Positions 63,702-64,000 of a stretch of DNA of 64,000 nt are shown in pieces (the first letter of the stretch is position 1; the number at the start of each line of letters is the position of its first letter). The position numbers and the translations under genes are program-made. The stretch comes from Halorarius halobius (GTDB lineage: Archaea > Halobacteriota > Halobacteria > Halobacteriales > Haloarculaceae). Under the pieces are notes generated by a model, which made no database searches, was not told the DNA's origin, and saw nothing but the letters and a program-made list of their open reading frames with translations. The stretch is taken from contig NZ_CP101161.1 of assembly GCF_024298865.1 (NCBI RefSeq), positions 1,075,227 to 1,139,226 of the forward strand, given 5' to 3'.

Positions 63702-64000
63702 ATGGACGACGAGTCGGAGGTCGGTCCGCGTCCCGGACCGGACGCGCTGTACGGCGAGAACCCGACGCCACCCCCGTTGGAGAACGGCGAGGGGTGGGCC
63801 GCCGAGCCGTTGCTGGCGTCGGGCCACGACGCTTACGCCGACGGCGAGTACCTGTATCAGGACTTCGTCTACGACGACCACGGCGCCGACACCCGCTCGT
63901 TTCTCGCTGAGCCGCCGGCCGGCGCCGAGAGCGTCGGCGGCATCTACCAGGTGCCGACCGGCGACGTCTACTACCCGAACGACGCCGACCGCTACGGCTA
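63702..64000 (+). CDS. Haloarchaeal hypothetical protein, 5' part (runs off the right edge)
   Basis: The first ~99 residues are visible: MDDESEVGPRPGPDALYG, NGEGWAAEPLLASGHDAYADGEYLYQDFVYDDHGADT and GIYQVPTGDVYYPNDADRYG. The DAYxxGEYLYQDFVYDDHG pattern resembles haloarchaeal secreted or beta-propeller-like hypothetical proteins, but I cannot name the family. No signal peptide is visible. It is divergent from the coiled-coil gene. Confidence 0.7.
   Translation, partial: MDDESEVGPRPGPDALYGENPTPPPLENGEGWAAEPLLASGHDAYADGEYLYQDFVYDDHGADTRSFLAEPPAGAESVGGIYQVPTGDVYYPNDADRYG

Overview
The window comes from a halophilic archaeon of the class Halobacteria. G+C is high outside the rRNA genes, the predicted proteins are very acidic, and many starts are apparently leaderless, with a TTTTTGC-like or TATA-like box centred about 26-31 nt upstream of the start codon. 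The rRNA operon has the haloarchaeal layout 16S - tRNA-Ala - 23S - 5S. Many of the small zinc-finger and DUF-type proteins belong to families I know only from Halobacteria. I cannot assign a genus. Family names and DUF numbers are from memory; no search was run.

Layout. 1-5057: the 5' part of a GlmM-like phosphohexomutase, two small unknown ORFs, rpiA, a histone-fold miniprotein, larB, a zinc-ribbon protein, a GIY-YIG protein, a NucS-domain/zinc-finger protein and the tRNA-splicing endonuclease endA. 5058-7180: an uncharacterised three-gene cluster on the minus strand. 7310-8691: two paralogous methyltransferases. 8965-16407: trpS, a flavin oxidoreductase, a phenylalanine leader ORF followed by pheST, then pyrD. 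16462-17206: a small AbrB-like protein and chromatin protein MC1. 17460-23100: the rRNA operon, with several tandem promoters, two bulge-helix-bulge processing stems, a tRNA-like element before 5S and a strong terminator hairpin. 23210-24632: acyl-CoA dehydrogenase and tRNA-Cys.

24633-31486: a methyltransferase, then a giant HEAT-repeat protein divergent from a pentapeptide-repeat/potassium-channel fusion. 31528-38405: two stress proteins, several haloarchaeal DUF proteins, a 75-bp minisatellite, a GNAT enzyme, pyrC, a lipoate-ligase-like protein and an M23-like protein. 38457-45357: membrane proteins, an Fe-S DEAH helicase, an Asp/Thr-rich repeat protein, a YkgJ-type protein and an NAD(P)-binding/membrane protein pair. 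45480-50379: a possible nuclease-fold protein, a 420-bp gap with an orphan promoter, a PHP-domain protein and bacterial-type ligA. 50426-57583: a TspO-like protein, a class V aminotransferase, an MFS transporter and the sulfur-assimilation cluster metY-metX-metY. 57613-64000: serB, an RND/MMPL exporter, serA, a coiled-coil protein and a truncated ORF at the right edge.

Functional links: endA encodes the enzyme family expected to cut the bulge-helix-bulge motifs of the rRNA operon. pheST is preceded by a short ORF with three consecutive Phe codons and by a sequence that can pair with either of two downstream copies, which looks like translation-coupled leader regulation. metX supplies acetylhomoserine to two MetY paralogues that share an 84-nt identical tract. 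serA and serB are two steps of serine synthesis, but they sit on opposite strands around the exporter gene.
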